Assembly: GCA_017871115.1 (NCBI GenBank)
Contig: JAFCIZ010000008.1
Coordinates: forward strand, 186,001 to 250,000
Origin: Cunninghamella blakesleeana
Lineage: Eukaryota > Mucoromycota > Mucoromycetes > Mucorales > Cunninghamellaceae
Length of the DNA stretch: 64,000 nucleotides
Direction: 5' to 3'
Shown here in pieces: positions 14,034 to 25,834 of the stretch (positions are counted from its first letter, which is position 1; every line of letters begins with the position of its first letter). Below the pieces are notes generated by a model. It was not told the origin of the DNA and did not search any database. It saw only the letters and a list, made by a program, of their open reading frames with translations. The position numbers were made by a program, and so were the translations under genes.

Positions 14034-15662
14034 ATGGCACAAGAAAAGACACTAGTTACTATTGATTCAACCTCCACTTCACCATTAACCATTTCACCAT
14101 CTTCACCTTCTCAATATGAAAATAATAATAATAATGGCAACAATAATACAATAGAAGAAACACCCACTAAAAAAGTACGTAAATTTTTATGGTTTGTGCC
14201 TTTAGCTGATCATGTCCATCCTATCCAGCTCTTTTTTTTAATATTTTCTGTATTTTTTTCCTTGGCGGTAATTGTATTTTTATCTGGTACACAATCATTT
14301 TATATCTATCCACGAATCTCCAGTATCAATCAAGATGAAATAGGTGATATAACTGGTTCCTTATCACTTTATTCCGAAATTATGTCCTTAGTAATGGTTG
14401 TTATATGGGGTGTTCTTTCTGATCATCATGAAAAGAGATGGATTATGTGTGCTGGGTTATTTTTTATGGGTTTACCAGTAGTTGTTTATCCTTATTGTCA
14501 TAATGTTTATCCATCTCTATTGATTTTAAGGTTAATTTTCTCTATTGGTACAGCAGCTACTACGTCGATGATGGCAGCATTTTTAACAGAAGTAGTCCGT
14601 GGTCAAGGTGGTTGGATCTCCGCCATGTTGGGTGCGTCTTCAGGTTTAGGCGCCATCTTTGCCGTGTTTGAATTATTTTTATTACCTTCACAATTAAATT
14701 ATCACTACCGCCTTCAAGGGGATTATACAGTTGATACAGTACCTGTAGCTTACGGTATTGTTGGGGGTTTGGCCATCTTTTTTGCTATTGCTTTGATGTT
14801 TTTATTACCTAAATCACCACGAGTTCTTTTAGAAAAAAAGAGAAATATGTCAAGAATTCATCAAGATAAAAATAGACTACAATTAGATAGCAAATCTTGG
14901 TTTATTCGATGGTATTATTATATTTTATATGGATTTATAGATTTTGGGTATAAACTATATCGCGGGATATTAGCTACAAAGGACCCTCGTATTGCTTTAG
15001 GTTATACAACTAGTTTCTTTGCAAGAGCTGATGAAGTGATCATTACAAATTTTATTAGTTTATGGGTAACTCAATATTATATTGAACAAGGAATTTGTTC
15101 ACCTAATGAACGATGCTATGCTTCTGCCGGTTCATCTGGTGCATTGACTGGGATTGCCCAAGCCGTTGCCTTAGCTGCTTGTCCATTTTTTGGTGCTGGC
15201 TCTGAATATTTAGCTAAAGAATTTCCTATTATTTTGGCTGGGATGATTGGCGCTGCTGGTTGTATTCCTTTTGCTTTTTCAATTGATCCTACTTCTAATG
15301 CTAGTATGGCGTTTGTAGTATTGTTAGCTATTGGTCAATATGGCATGATCATTTCAGGAATGACTATGATTGCTGGTAAACATGTACCTGTTGCTTATCG
15401 AGGTAGCGTTGCCGGAACTTATTCCTTCTTTGGTGCAATCGGGATTATTATTATTTCAAAAATAGGTGGGGTTCTTTTTGATAAATGGATGAAAGGAGCT
15501 CCCTTTTTATTATTGGGTATTGGTCACTGTCTTGTCTTGGTGTTTGCTATAATAGTATTTATTTGGCGCCGTTATTTCCATAAAGAAGAAGAAGAACATG
15601 AAGAAGAAGAACATGAATATGATCAATATAGTCAAGAAAAAAATAATTCATCTATCCATTAA
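14034..15662 (+). CDS. Major facilitator superfamily transporter (intronless)
   Basis: 542 residues in a single exon, unusual beside its intron-rich neighbours. The N-terminus (about 60 residues) is hydrophilic and Ser/Thr/Asn-rich. About 12 hydrophobic helices follow, split by a basic central cytoplasmic loop (around residues 265-310, KSPRVLLEKKRN). A motif-A-like loop (GVLSDHHEKRW) between helices 2 and 3 supports MFS membership. The C-terminus is a Glu/His-rich cytoplasmic tail (HKEEEEHEEEEHEYDQ). The substrate cannot be inferred. The ATG is preceded by a TA-rich leader and an upstream pyrimidine tract. Confidence 0.85.
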   Translation: MAQEKTLVTIDSTSTSPLTISPSSPSQYENNNNNGNNNTIEETPTKKVRKFLWFVPLADHVHPIQLFFLIFSVFFSLAVIVFLSGTQSFYIYPRISSINQDEIGDITGSLSLYSEIMSLVMVVIWGVLSDHHEKRWIMCAGLFFMGLPVVVYPYCHNVYPSLLILRLIFSIGTAATTSMMAAFLTEVVRGQGGWISAMLGASSGLGAIFAVFELFLLPSQLNYHYRLQGDYTVDTVPVAYGIVGGLAIFFAIALMFLLPKSPRVLLEKKRNMSRIHQDKNRLQLDSKSWFIRWYYYILYGFIDFGYKLYRGILATKDPRIALGYTTSFFARADEVIITNFISLWVTQYYIEQGICSPNERCYASAGSSGALTGIAQAVALAACPFFGAGSEYLAKEFPIILAGMIGAAGCIPFAFSIDPTSNASMAFVVLLAIGQYGMIISGMTMIAGKHVPVAYRGSVAGTYSFFGAIGIIIISKIGGVLFDKWMKGAPFLLLGIGHCLVLVFAIIVFIWRRYFHKEEEEHEEEEHEYDQYSQEKNNSSIH

Positions 15663-17455
15663 AAAAACCATATACGTGCAATTTTTTTTTAATGTCATAT
15701 GTTTATGCATTGTACTATTATATTTATTTATTTATATTATAAAGTATATTTCTTTACCCCATATCACCGTCATAACTACCCATTAATTATTTATTCTAAT
15801 TTTTTATTTATATAGTTGTATTATTAATAATAATAAAAATGAAACAATAATGCAATCATATACTACTTTTGCATATATACTTGATGTAATAATAATAGTA
15901 AATAATTGGTTCAAAGGACCATTTTTGTTTTTGTGATACAAATGGGTATTGAGTATTTTATTGTTTTCATATGTATACTTTTTTCGAATCGGTGAAATAG
16001 TTATTCCTTTATTTTATTTTTTATCTTTTACAGAATATTATTCTTTATTTTTTTAATTTAAACTATTTTTTTTTATTATACAATTAAAATAAAATAATCA
16101 ATATATCAATAAACATAATTAATAAAAAAAAATTTTTATATTATATATAAGCTTATATTAAAGGTTAAAATTAAAATGAAAATGTTGTCAAAAAAAAAAA
16201 AAGGTTTTAAATATTTTTTTTGATGATCATCTGCCTATTTTTTTTTTTTTTATGTTGCACATTTTTAAAAATACGTTTTAAATAAAATAGTAAAAAATAC
16301 AATGGGGTTTTTTTAATAAAAGTTATAAAGGTTAATATATACTTTTATATTTATGTAAAAATTTATTATATTTGTCGTTTAAATATACATTTTCATTAAT
16401 ATAAAAAATATATTTTTTTTAAACATAAAAATCCATTTGATAAAATGACAATATGCAGGATTATTGTTTTTTTTTATCAGGTGACAATGATGTTGTACAA
16501 ATTTTCTATTTTTTTTTTTTTTTTTTTTCAAAAACCACATTGACTAACCGTGAAGTGGCAATGTTGTTTAAATACTTTACCAAAGAATTGGGTATTACAT
16601 ACAATGGTTATATTTATTTAACCGATCATCTTCCTCGTGAGCATGCAATGTTTTGATTTACTGTATTATCTTTTATGTATATATATATATATATATTTAA
16701 AAAAGAAAAACAATAGATAGAAATGCAATAGTAATTAATGATTAATATAATATATTAATCTTTATTTTTTTTTTCATATATGTGCAGTATACTAATCTAT
16801 CAGTTTATATATATAAATAAAGGATTCTTATAGAAACTTTTATTTATTATTGTTTACTTGATTAAAAAATCAACAAACAAACATCCGGAGTTTAATTATT
16901 AATTTTTTCAATTGTGCAACTAAATTGGAAGAAAACGAAAGATTTTTTTTTTGACAGGATAATAAAAATAATATGATCAAATTATATCCCCCTTGAAAAG
17001 AAGGATAATTGAAACAAAAATAACGACTATTACGAAAGTTTCATATTATTGAAATAGTTTGTGTATATAAATCAGTATATATGTCTTATAAAAAAAGGCG
17101 CTATCTTTTTTTTTTTTTTAAAAAAAAAAAGAATAAATAATAAAGAACAATAATCATAAACAAAATGATGAAATGAGATGATGAGTAATAAACTAAATGG
17201 TTTAGTCATATATTCGGATAGTCGCTAAAAGTCATCCTCCGAAGAATCTAAGAGAAGAAATTGTTTTTTTATTTATCTTTTTATGTCGTGATGCTTGATT
17301 TATATATTGATCATCCAATCCAAGGAGAGAGTAAAAAAAAAAAAAAGATATAAAAACCTCCAAAAAAATAATATTTTAATTTCTTTTTTCTTCATTTATT
17401 TTCTTTATATTCATATTCTTTGATTTTTTAACAAAATAACAGTTCTATAAAAACA
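15663..17455. other. Intergenic interval holding one doubtful coding fragment
   Basis: 1.8 kb rich in homopolymers (for example T-run at 16511-16529; T-tract to A-tract junction at 17106-17130). Apart from the fragment listed at 16453-16656 I see no gene. Confidence 0.5.
16453..16656 (+). pseudogene. Unidentified coding fragment, possibly degraded
   Basis: An open stretch whose last 40 codons (REVAMLFKYFTKELG, GYIYLTDHLPREHAMF) look like real protein rather than A/T noise: balanced composition, mixed charged and aromatic residues, and a locally higher GC content. The first half is interrupted by a poly-Phe run from a 19-nt T-tract. The ATG exon could splice at GTTTTTTTTTATCAG, but no good gene model results. 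It may be the remnant or terminal exon of a gene I do not recognise. Confidence 0.3.
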
Positions 17456-17944
17456 ATGGCTCTTCCAATTGACGAATTCGTATTAGATGGTTATGTTCGA
17501 TCCCAATGGATTGCTTTCTTCACTTTATGGATATTATGGGGGTTAGTATATGCTATTCGATTTATTTTCCAAACTGATAGACCTGGACCTGCACCTGACA
17601 GTACTGTTGAAACTGGCGGTGATGCTGCTGCTGGAGCTACAGTTAAGAAGACATTTGTATATCATGGTGGTTTACGCGGTCGACTTGACAATGCCCATCG
17701 TGTCTTATTTGAAAATACACTTTTATTATTATCCGTTTTGGTATTAAATACTGTTGCTTCTGGTTCAACTCGTGCCGTATATATCTTGACTTGGATTTAT
17801 TTTGCTTTTACCGTTGTATATGCATTCACTGAAATCGGTCTCGAACATCGTTTCATACGTTTCATTTTTAGTTTGATCTTTTTCGGTGTTACCTTAGCTA
17901 TTGGTGGCCTTGCTTTTAGCCATGGTTTTTATAACGATTTTTAA
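17456..17944 (+). CDS. MAPEG-like four-helix membrane protein
   Basis: 162 residues, single exon. Four hydrophobic segments lie near residues 17-38, 83-100, 105-123 and 133-156. The segment RGRLDNAHRVLFENTLLLL resembles the R-x-H-x-N-x-x-E-N signature of MAPEG proteins (microsomal glutathione transferases, FLAP, LTC4 synthase relatives), and length and topology also fit. Such proteins sit in the ER membrane and act in glutathione-dependent or lipid-peroxide metabolism. An Ala/Gly loop (residues 43-63) between helix 1 and the motif is unusual. The family call is by motif and topology only and remains tentative. The gene itself is well supported by composition, a clear ATG and a stop followed by an A/T-rich 3' flank. 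Confidence 0.65.
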   Translation: MALPIDEFVLDGYVRSQWIAFFTLWILWGLVYAIRFIFQTDRPGPAPDSTVETGGDAAAGATVKKTFVYHGGLRGRLDNAHRVLFENTLLLLSVLVLNTVASGSTRAVYILTWIYFAFTVVYAFTEIGLEHRFIRFIFSLIFFGVTLAIGGLAFSHGFYNDF

Positions 17945-19385
17945 TTTTAATTTTTAGTTTTGTATATTCTTTTTTTTTTTTTTTTTTAAAAAAAAAATCC
18001 CATCAAGTATATTCTTGATTTATATTAGTATTAATATTACTATTATTATTATTATTATTTTAACTTTAATTATTTACTATTTTACATGTAATATGTTCTT
18101 GCCTCTTTTTTTTTTCTTTCTTTCTTATACTTTTTACCTAATTATTCACTAATAAAAAAAAAAATGGATTAAATCTATTAATATTAGGATTCATAAACTC
18201 CGATGATTTTTATGTTGCATATTTGTATGACTTCATTAGTAAAACCTTTAATCTATTTTAAATAAAAAATGTTTATAACCTTTTTTTAATACTGGCCTAC
18301 TAAATATATGAACATGAATATTCACTATTGTTTCATATTCCATACTAAAGTTGAATCGATCCCTTTGCATTAATCAAAATAATAATATTTTTTTTTAGTT
18401 CTATTTTATTCTATAAAAAATGTGAGAAATATATAGAAGAATATAATGTCTATTTTTGTTGGTGTGTTGGTGATTAAGTTCAATTTGATTAGAAATCTTT
18501 ATAAAAATTGAAAGTGCTACAAACTACAAATAAATCTATACTATTATACTGCCTACTTTTAATTTATTTTATTCATCGTATAAAGTAACAGTTATTTATA
18601 TAATATAAAAAAGAGTAAGAAAAAAGTGAGAGCATAGGCTAATTTTTTCTTAAAAAATGTATGAAGTTTTCCCAATTTTCATTCATTTTTCTATTTTTTT
18701 ATTTGAAACAATTACATTTTTTGTACCAAAAACTTTTCTATCGTGTTTTTATGCATGGTTTTAATTTTTTTTTTTTTTTTTTTTTTTCAAATGATGTTCA
18801 GACTATATTAAATATTTTTAATGCTTGTGTAGCATATTAATCGGTAAAATGTTTATTCTGGTTGATTTAAAGTGTAAAGCTTTTTTTTTTTTTTTTTTTC
18901 GATAAAAACTTGTATAAATACCTTATTAATTAGTAATATATTTTCATAAAAAAAAATGCACTGTAAAAAAAGATAAAAAAGTGTCTTCCATCATATCCAT
19001 ATTAAATATCATCATAGCATTAGTTGATATGATATAATCAAATATACATTCCATAAAGTCACTTATATTTATATTTCCATCATTTGTATATATTTAATTT
19101 TGGAACTGCGAAAAAATAAATTAATTTATTCTAGTAAAATGTTTGTAAAAAATAAAAATAATAAGGAGAAAGAAAATGGCTATCATACAAAGAAATAAAA
19201 TAAAATGAAAAAAGTGAGTAATAAAAAAAAAAGTATGAGGAATATACTTGTATGTAAAATGTAAAAAAAGAAGGAATGAAAATATCATTTTTCAAAATAT
19301 ATATAAATAGATATGAGATGAATATGTATATAAATATATGTATATAAATATATGTATATAAATATATATATATATAAGAAAAAAA
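17945..19385. other. Convergent intergenic region
   Basis: 1.4 kb between the stops of the MAPEG-like gene (+) and the glycosyltransferase gene (-). T-runs at 17970-17987 (followed by an A-run), 18767-18787 and 18882-18899 dominate, and a 16-bp tandem repeat occurs at about 19318-19378. No gene seen. Confidence 0.55.
19318..19378. repeat. Tandem repeat, 16-bp unit
   Basis: Just over three copies of a unit close to TATGTATATAAATATA lie immediately downstream of the glycosyltransferase stop codon. It probably arose by slippage. Confidence 0.7.
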
Positions 19386-20960
19386 TTATTCTAAATCTTG
19401 TCTATTAATAATTTGGCCCTTTAAAATTCTATCGGCAGCATTAAGACCTTTTACAGTAGCATCATTAGGACATTTATCAGGAGCAAAATGAACCACAAAA
19501 TCGCCAGGAAGATAATACTTTGGGAAAGTATTAAATGTATGATCATCTCGATCTAACAAATAAACATTAGCTTTGTTTTCAGGTAATTGCATAGCGTCCC
19601 ACATAGCTCCTTGTTCATAAGAAGAACCCTTATTATACCAAGAAGTAGTCTTTTGAACATCACGTAAGAATTGCATAGACCAAGGAGTATTACGCATTAA
19701 GAAGACACCAGCATTGATCATAGGATCACGATGAGGTCTAGCGATGACTAAATCAACTTGACGATCGAATGTTTCAGCACCTAAAGGATAGCTTTTCTTT
19801 ACTTCCTCTAATAAATCTTCTAAACGGCGGTTTTGATCCATCACCACGGCATCCATATCTAACCAGAAAATCCATTCATATTTTGGTAATACTTTTTCAA
19901 TCACATCCACTTTACCCCATACTGTTTTACGTTCTCCACGTGCCGCTTCTTGTGCAAATTCAGCTGATCTTGCTACAAAAGAGTATCCGTGCTTTAAAGC
20001 ATATGCGCGTTTATTCATAGCAGCTCTTGTTGCAGAGGGTTCCATGCAAGCATCATAAATAAAAGAAGAGGTTACTACGGCAATAGAGGAGGCATCGTAT
20101 TGTTTATTATTGTTATTATTTTGTTGTTGATTTTCATTTTCTTGTAAAGCTTCATCGATTTCATGACTTTCTTCTAATAAATCTTCCAAAGCATCTTCGT
20201 CGTCATCCATAGGTTGATGATGAGCTTGATCTAAATGGGTGACAGTTGATTTACGATAGCACACATTAACAGGTTTCAAACGAGTTTGGCGAGCTAATTC
20301 TGCGAATTCTAAATCCTGGTATACTTGGTAAACTACAATATCTTCTGAATGAACTGATTCCACGTTATTTTCCCAGCGAATAAAACGATGTGTTCCATCA
20401 GGTCCATCTTCACGTACAAATTCAGGAACCAACTTTCCACGTTCAATAGCTTCTTGTTCAGGATCCTTAACCATAGAAGAAGGTAGTTTAGCATCATAGG
20501 TTTGATAATATTTATACATACTTGTAATTAAACTTTCCCCTTTGATGGTAGCAGCATCTTGTTCAATTTCCTTTTTATGCAATAATGCCAATTGCACAGC
20601 TCTTGATCCAATGACAATAGCGTCTTTATCAGTCTTATCGCTACGGAAATTACCCCATACAAAGTTGGTAGGTGCATCAGTATTAATGGTAACAGGTGAA
20701 TCGGTATTTTCACTAATTACACCAGAATCTAATTCCCTTTTCATAGTATCCAATTGAATAAATGTATTAATGTCTTGTAAGATGAGGTAGTCATAAGTAA
20801 TACCTTGATTCTTTAATTCTCCTTCAGCCTATATATAAAAGCAAAAGAATAGGATACACAAAAAAAAACAAATAAAATAAAATTGATAAATAAATAATCT
20901 AAGCCTTATAAATACACACACACACACACACACACACGTATATATATATATATATATATA

Positions 20961-20994
<34 letters not shown>

Positions 20995-21658
20995 GTCATT
21001 ATATATTATTTACCCATTGAAGAACATTCACTTGATCAAAGGTTTTAGTAGGATCGGATTCAATAATATCATTCCATTCCATTTTTTCAGCTTCAAATTG
21101 CCGACGTAAAGGAGTATCGGAAGCTGGAGGTCCACCATATATCCAGAACTTGTAGTACACATCACTATTATAACGCATACAAGGTAATAAGTTGTCTCTT
21201 AAACCAAAATATTTTTCACGGATTAAACGACGACGTTCCATGGACTTTGCACTTGAAGCAACAACAACTAAATAGTTATAATGGTTTGATTCATTAATAG
21301 TAATATCTTCTTTGGTTTCATCAAAAGGTTGAACAATAGGTTTATGTGTTTTAGAATGAGGTGAAAGAGTAGGTAAAGGTTTGTAATTATTATTATTAGT
21401 TTTCGTTGAATCTTCTATGTTTTTATGAATATTATTGTAATTGTTATTATTATTAGATGAGAATGGAAAGTGTTCACTAGTATAGTCACCATCTTGAGAA
21501 TCAGGATTGGTAGTTGATGTTGTTAATCTTGCATTTAGATAAAATATAAAGCATATACCAATTAAAGCAAAAGCTAAAATATAACGTTTATTTTGTTTTG
21601 GTCTTTTAGAATTGTTTGACCCATCCGATTTATTATATAATGGTAAATCTACCGGCAT
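19386..21658 (-). CDS. Type II membrane glycosyltransferase: GT31-like domain fused to GT34 (GMA12/MNN10) domain
   Basis: 695 residues from two exons (21658-21014 and 20828-19386). Order: short basic cytoplasmic tail, one signal-anchor helix (YILAFALIGICFIFYL, about residues 27-42), Asn-rich stem, a GT31-like segment (LVVVASSAKSMERRRLIREK at about 130-150, then a KFWIYGG block), a Gln/Asn-rich hinge, and a GT34 galactosyl/mannosyltransferase domain. In GT34 I see the HGYSF block, the DxD motif in WIFWLDMDAVVMD, NAGVFLMRN, a QGAMWD block and the C-terminal GDFVVHFAPDKC. It should act in the Golgi on cell-wall or glycoprotein glycans with a Mn-dependent nucleotide sugar. The GT31-like half shows QDINTF where a canonical D-x-D would be expected, so it may be catalytically impaired. 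The intron (20829-21013) carries a compound microsatellite. Confidence 0.85.
20914..20995. repeat. Compound microsatellite (CA)n-(TA)n-(TTA)n
   Basis: Within the single intron of the glycosyltransferase gene: (CA)n at 20914-20937, (TA)n at about 20939-20962, then (TTA)n to about 20995. Confidence 0.9.
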
Positions 21659-22196
21659 GATGATATATATTAAAATGAAATATGTTTTTTTTTATTATTA
21701 AAAAAAAGAAAAAAAGAAAGAGATATAAAAAAAAAGGAGATGCTTCCAATTTATTAAAAAAAAATTTAATCGAATTTTAAAACCCAGAAAGGTTTTGGCT
21801 GAAAAAAAAAATTCTGAAGGTTTTGAAACTTAAAATAGATTTTGTTGTGTGCACTAAAAATAGGGCATACTCACTTTTTAGTTGTTTACAAGATGTTTAC
21901 TTGTTTAATTTTTATTATAAAATAAATATGTAATATATTATATATAAATGCATATATATATATATGTATATACGTATATTTGTATGAATATATATATTTA
22001 TATATTTATAATATATAGAATGGCTATATATTATAAATAAATGAAATATGAAATAAATCAAATAAAATAGTGATTATTATATATAATTCGATAATAAATA
22101 AAGCTTACAAAAATGAAAAAAATCATTTTGTTGTACAAAAAGGGAAAGTTTCGAGTTTTATTTTTATATATAAAAAGAAAATATATATAAAAACAT
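21659..22196. other. Intergenic region, glycosyltransferase promoter and ELP4 3' flank
   Basis: About 0.5 kb, A/T-rich, with A-runs near 21700-21735 and dense TA repeats at 21950-22020. No ORF of interest. Confidence 0.6.
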
Positions 22197-23924
22197 CTAA
22201 AAATCTAATATTGAATCTTGTTTACCAGGAGTTGATGAGCCACATCCTATATGCCGTTTTTGGAATGAACCCTTGTTTGACTTATTTAAAGAGGATGATG
22301 GTTTTTTATTCTCTTTATTTTCTTTACTAGATGGTGGAGGCTCAGTTCTTCTGGTACTAACTCCTCCTTCAGGTGGTAAATGGAACGTTTCAATAGTAAA
22401 TCGTTTACGACGTAATTTAAACGCCAAGTCATTACTTCCTCCAGCTGATAACACTGATAATTTTGTACTTGGTGGTAAAAGTGAATTAAGCACTGGTAAT
22501 TTATGTACGTGGAAAAATCCATGATAGTTTTGTGTATAGGGTTTATCATTATGTAATATGGAACCTATAAAAAAGAATCATATAATAATAATAATAATAA
22601 TAAATGGTTATTCATTTTTTCTTTTTTCCTTTTTTTTTTTTTCTTCGTTCCTTCCATAATTTATTTATTTATTTATTTTTATTACCAGCAAAGGATTCAA
22701 TTTCAATAACAGCATCTACAGCATGTTCAATTTTTTTTATATAATTTGGTACTTCATCATATAAATAAGCAGGAATGGTCACAATGGCTGCACCAAATGA
22801 AAATCTTAACAGACCTCGAAGAGCATGAAAGAATTTATATAAATCCTATAAAAAAAACATAAAAGAATTTAAATATTCTCCTTCTCCCTTTCTCTTACTT
22901 TCTCTATATATGACTTACATGAAGTGATTTTGATTGCCAGCTGGGCGAAGCTAAAGAATGAATAGCAATTCTTAATGCATTTCTTGAAGTACCGGCAGGA
23001 ACTGGAATGGCTGAACTAATAATAATAATAATAATAACGTTTTTTCATTAAAAAAATGACATCTTCTCTTTCTATAAACACGTTTGTTCTCTTTAAACTT
23101 ATTACCTGAAATTTCCATTTACAATCACATCGCGAAGCTGTTGTATTAAATCATTATAATCATCACTATTATTATTACTATCATTATTTACAGAGGGATC
23201 AATTAAATTTAAAGAGGCTTCTTGAAGAATAGTTTCAGGAATACGTTTTGTGAGATCAAATAAACTACAATAAGGTAAAGGTTCATCCGATTTTTCATTT
23301 GATTTGGAAGTATCTTTGGTGGTTACAGGTTGAGGACTAGGAGCTATATAGACATAGAAATGGAGGTATATATCATTGCTTAACATCTACCCATTAATGT
23401 ATATGATTTTTCTGCTGTTTCCTCTTTTCGTTTCATACATGTTATAATTACTATCATTATTATTATTTCATTTCATTTCTATATACTTTACCTTGTTTAG
23501 CTTTAACACTCGTTTCAAACTTTTTAAGGTGAGAATATCGCCAAGCAATCTTCATACGATCACTTTCTCCAGAATTATCTTTCGAAGTTGTATTATCATC
23601 GTCGTTATCCATATCTGTATCAGAATTAGCCAGCCACATTAAACAGCGAGTCATTTCCGAAGGATCTTCATCCTTGGATACTAAAGTACAAGTATGACCT
23701 GAAGCAATGCCTTGAGCCAAAAAATATTTAAGTAAAAGTTGTGCATAAGTGGTGGCACGATCTTCTTTAACTAAAAGTACTGTGCCAACTGGTAAGCCTC
23801 CTCCAAGAATATCATCAAGTGATGGGACGCCTGTCGATATTAAAAGTTGACCATTATAAGCACTGAGGCGTGATCCTGATGGTAGTTTAGGTTGTTGAGC
23901 TGCATTTTTTTTACGAAAACTCAT
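22197..23924 (-). CDS. ELP4: Elongator complex subunit Elp4 (PAXNEB)
   Basis: 431 residues from five exons: 23924-23492, 23343-23106, 23015-22919, 22845-22686 and 22564-22197. Elp4 forms the Elp456 RecA-like hexameric ring of Elongator, which supports wobble-uridine modification of tRNAs. The N-terminus has the family signature (STGVPSLDDILGGGLPVGTV, then LLVKED in place of a working Walker A loop), followed by AQLLLKYFLAQG and HTCTLVSKDEDP. The middle has MKIAWRYSHLKKFE, and the C-terminal core has LYKFFHALRGLLRFSFGAAI and KLPVLNSLLP. An acidic Asp/Asn insert (around residues 105-120) is low complexity. The length fits the family (about 400-460). The Lys/Ser-rich C-terminal tail is typical. 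Confidence 0.93.
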
Positions 23925-24570
23925 ATTATATTTTATGCTTTTATATATATATGTGCGAGTGTGTGAATATTAAAAAAAAAAAAAAAAAAAAAAAGCGTGA
24001 GGTGGAAGACAAAAAAAAGAAGTACGGGGTTTAATATTTTTTTTAAAAAAAAAAATAAGCCATTAATCCAAGTAAATTCGGATGTTAAATTTTAAGTGTC
24101 AAAAAATATATATATTCCATGTATTGGAAGTATATTAACACGTACATTTTAAAGCCTTTATACAATATTAGTATTTTAATATGATATATTTCAAAATTAT
24201 TCTAGTAGTCTGATAATACTATTTATATTGGTTATAAAAAAATAATAATATTAATAAATAATAAAAAAAGAATCTTTGGGAAAAAGAAAAGTGATAAAAA
24301 AAGATTAATCATACTAATAAATAAAAAAATCTATCATAGTTAGAGTACGTATATTCCTATCCAAAAGCGTATGGTGCTTTTATTTTATCTTTATCATCAG
24401 GAAAATAGCTCAAATATAGCCAAGTATTATTTTATTTTCCATTCTCGACTAAAAATTTTTGTGACACGTACCTTTTTTCTGTTTTTAATTTTATTTTGGT
24501 AAAGTTCATTTTCTCGTACTTGAATAAAAAGCTAATAACTTTTTATTGATTTATTGATTACTATGATATT

Positions 24571-24606
<36 letters not shown>

Positions 24607-24853
24607 GTGTTGGATAAAGATGGTATCTTTTTCCAATAATTATTTTGTTGTTATATCTATATAATTATGTCGAACGATCATTAAAATTGTTTTTAAAAAA
24701 GCCTTTTAACCTTATTTAACATTTTTAATTAACCTCTTTTTTATAATGACAATGTACGCTCTTAATACTGTAAGAAAATATATAAAAATATTTAATTATA
24801 TAATTTTATTCTTATATGCATTCTTAATCGTTATTTTTTATTATTATCATGTA
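23925..24853. other. Intergenic region upstream of ELP4
   Basis: About 0.9 kb with an A-run at 23971-23993, a T-to-A tract junction at 24037-24055 and (AAT)n at 24574-24604. It holds the ELP4 promoter and the 3' flank of the Sog2-like gene. No gene seen. Confidence 0.55.
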
Positions 24854-25121
24854 TTATTTATTTTGCGTATTAGTAGTATTAGTCGTAGTAGTAGAAGAAA
24901 GGGAAGAATCATGATCACCCGTTTTTCCTAAAATATAACCTTCTTGTATAAACATGGGATAATTATTCCATAGTTTTGCCACTTCTGCTGTAACCCGAGT
25001 AACATGAAGACATCCTTGTTTAATTGCTTTTGACCAATGAACGTCTTCTTCCATAGATAATAATTTGATTCTATTTAATAAAGATATAAAAGTCTATGTA
25101 TATACATATAAATATACAAAT

Positions 25122-25155
<34 letters not shown>

Positions 25156-25802
25156 CATCATTGTAATCATCATCATTAAATAATAATAAAACATCCTTTA
25201 TCTATTTTTTTTTAACTTTTCCTATATAAATTTTTATTTTTACCTTTGAAAATTCATTTGTATCTTCCCATAATTGAACGATTGAAGCATACTGTTCAAA
25301 ACCCAAGTCTTTAATAAGATCTAAATGAGAATTTAATCGGTTGGTGCATTTAATAGCATCATCCACTTGCTGTTGAAGATTTAATAATTTTTGTTGAAAG
25401 GATGGTACAGATGAGGATGCCGTTGTTGTTGTAGTATCAGGTAATGATGTGGATTGTTGAGCATTTCCTTCTTTTTCAAGAAATATAGTCTCTATTGATT
25501 GATTTAAGCCATCAATTTCTTTTCCAAGTAATAAAGCCCCTATTGATTGACTCAAGACATCAATTAAATGAACAGATGCTGAGACAGATGTTTTAAGTTG
25601 TGTATATAATAAATTAGAATGATGATCATTGAATGATGTAGACGTTGGTGATGCTGAAAATGGGTGTTGATGTTGATTAGAGGATGATGTATGGTCACTA
25701 TGAGATCGACTTCTTACTTGATGATGGGGTTGCTGAGAAGAAGATGGAGGAATAGGCGGAGGAGGATGATATAATGATGAATTAAAATGTTGATTATTAC
25801 TA

Positions 25803-25834
<32 letters not shown>

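Noticed and set aside
20914..20995. Compound microsatellite considered as a regulatory element
   Set aside because: It sits in an intron and is explained by slippage; kept only as a repeat feature.
22070..22330. 86-codon ORF (+) over the ELP4 3' end
   Set aside because: Antisense to the last ELP4 exon and its A/T-rich flank; the Elp4 frame is clearly the coding one.
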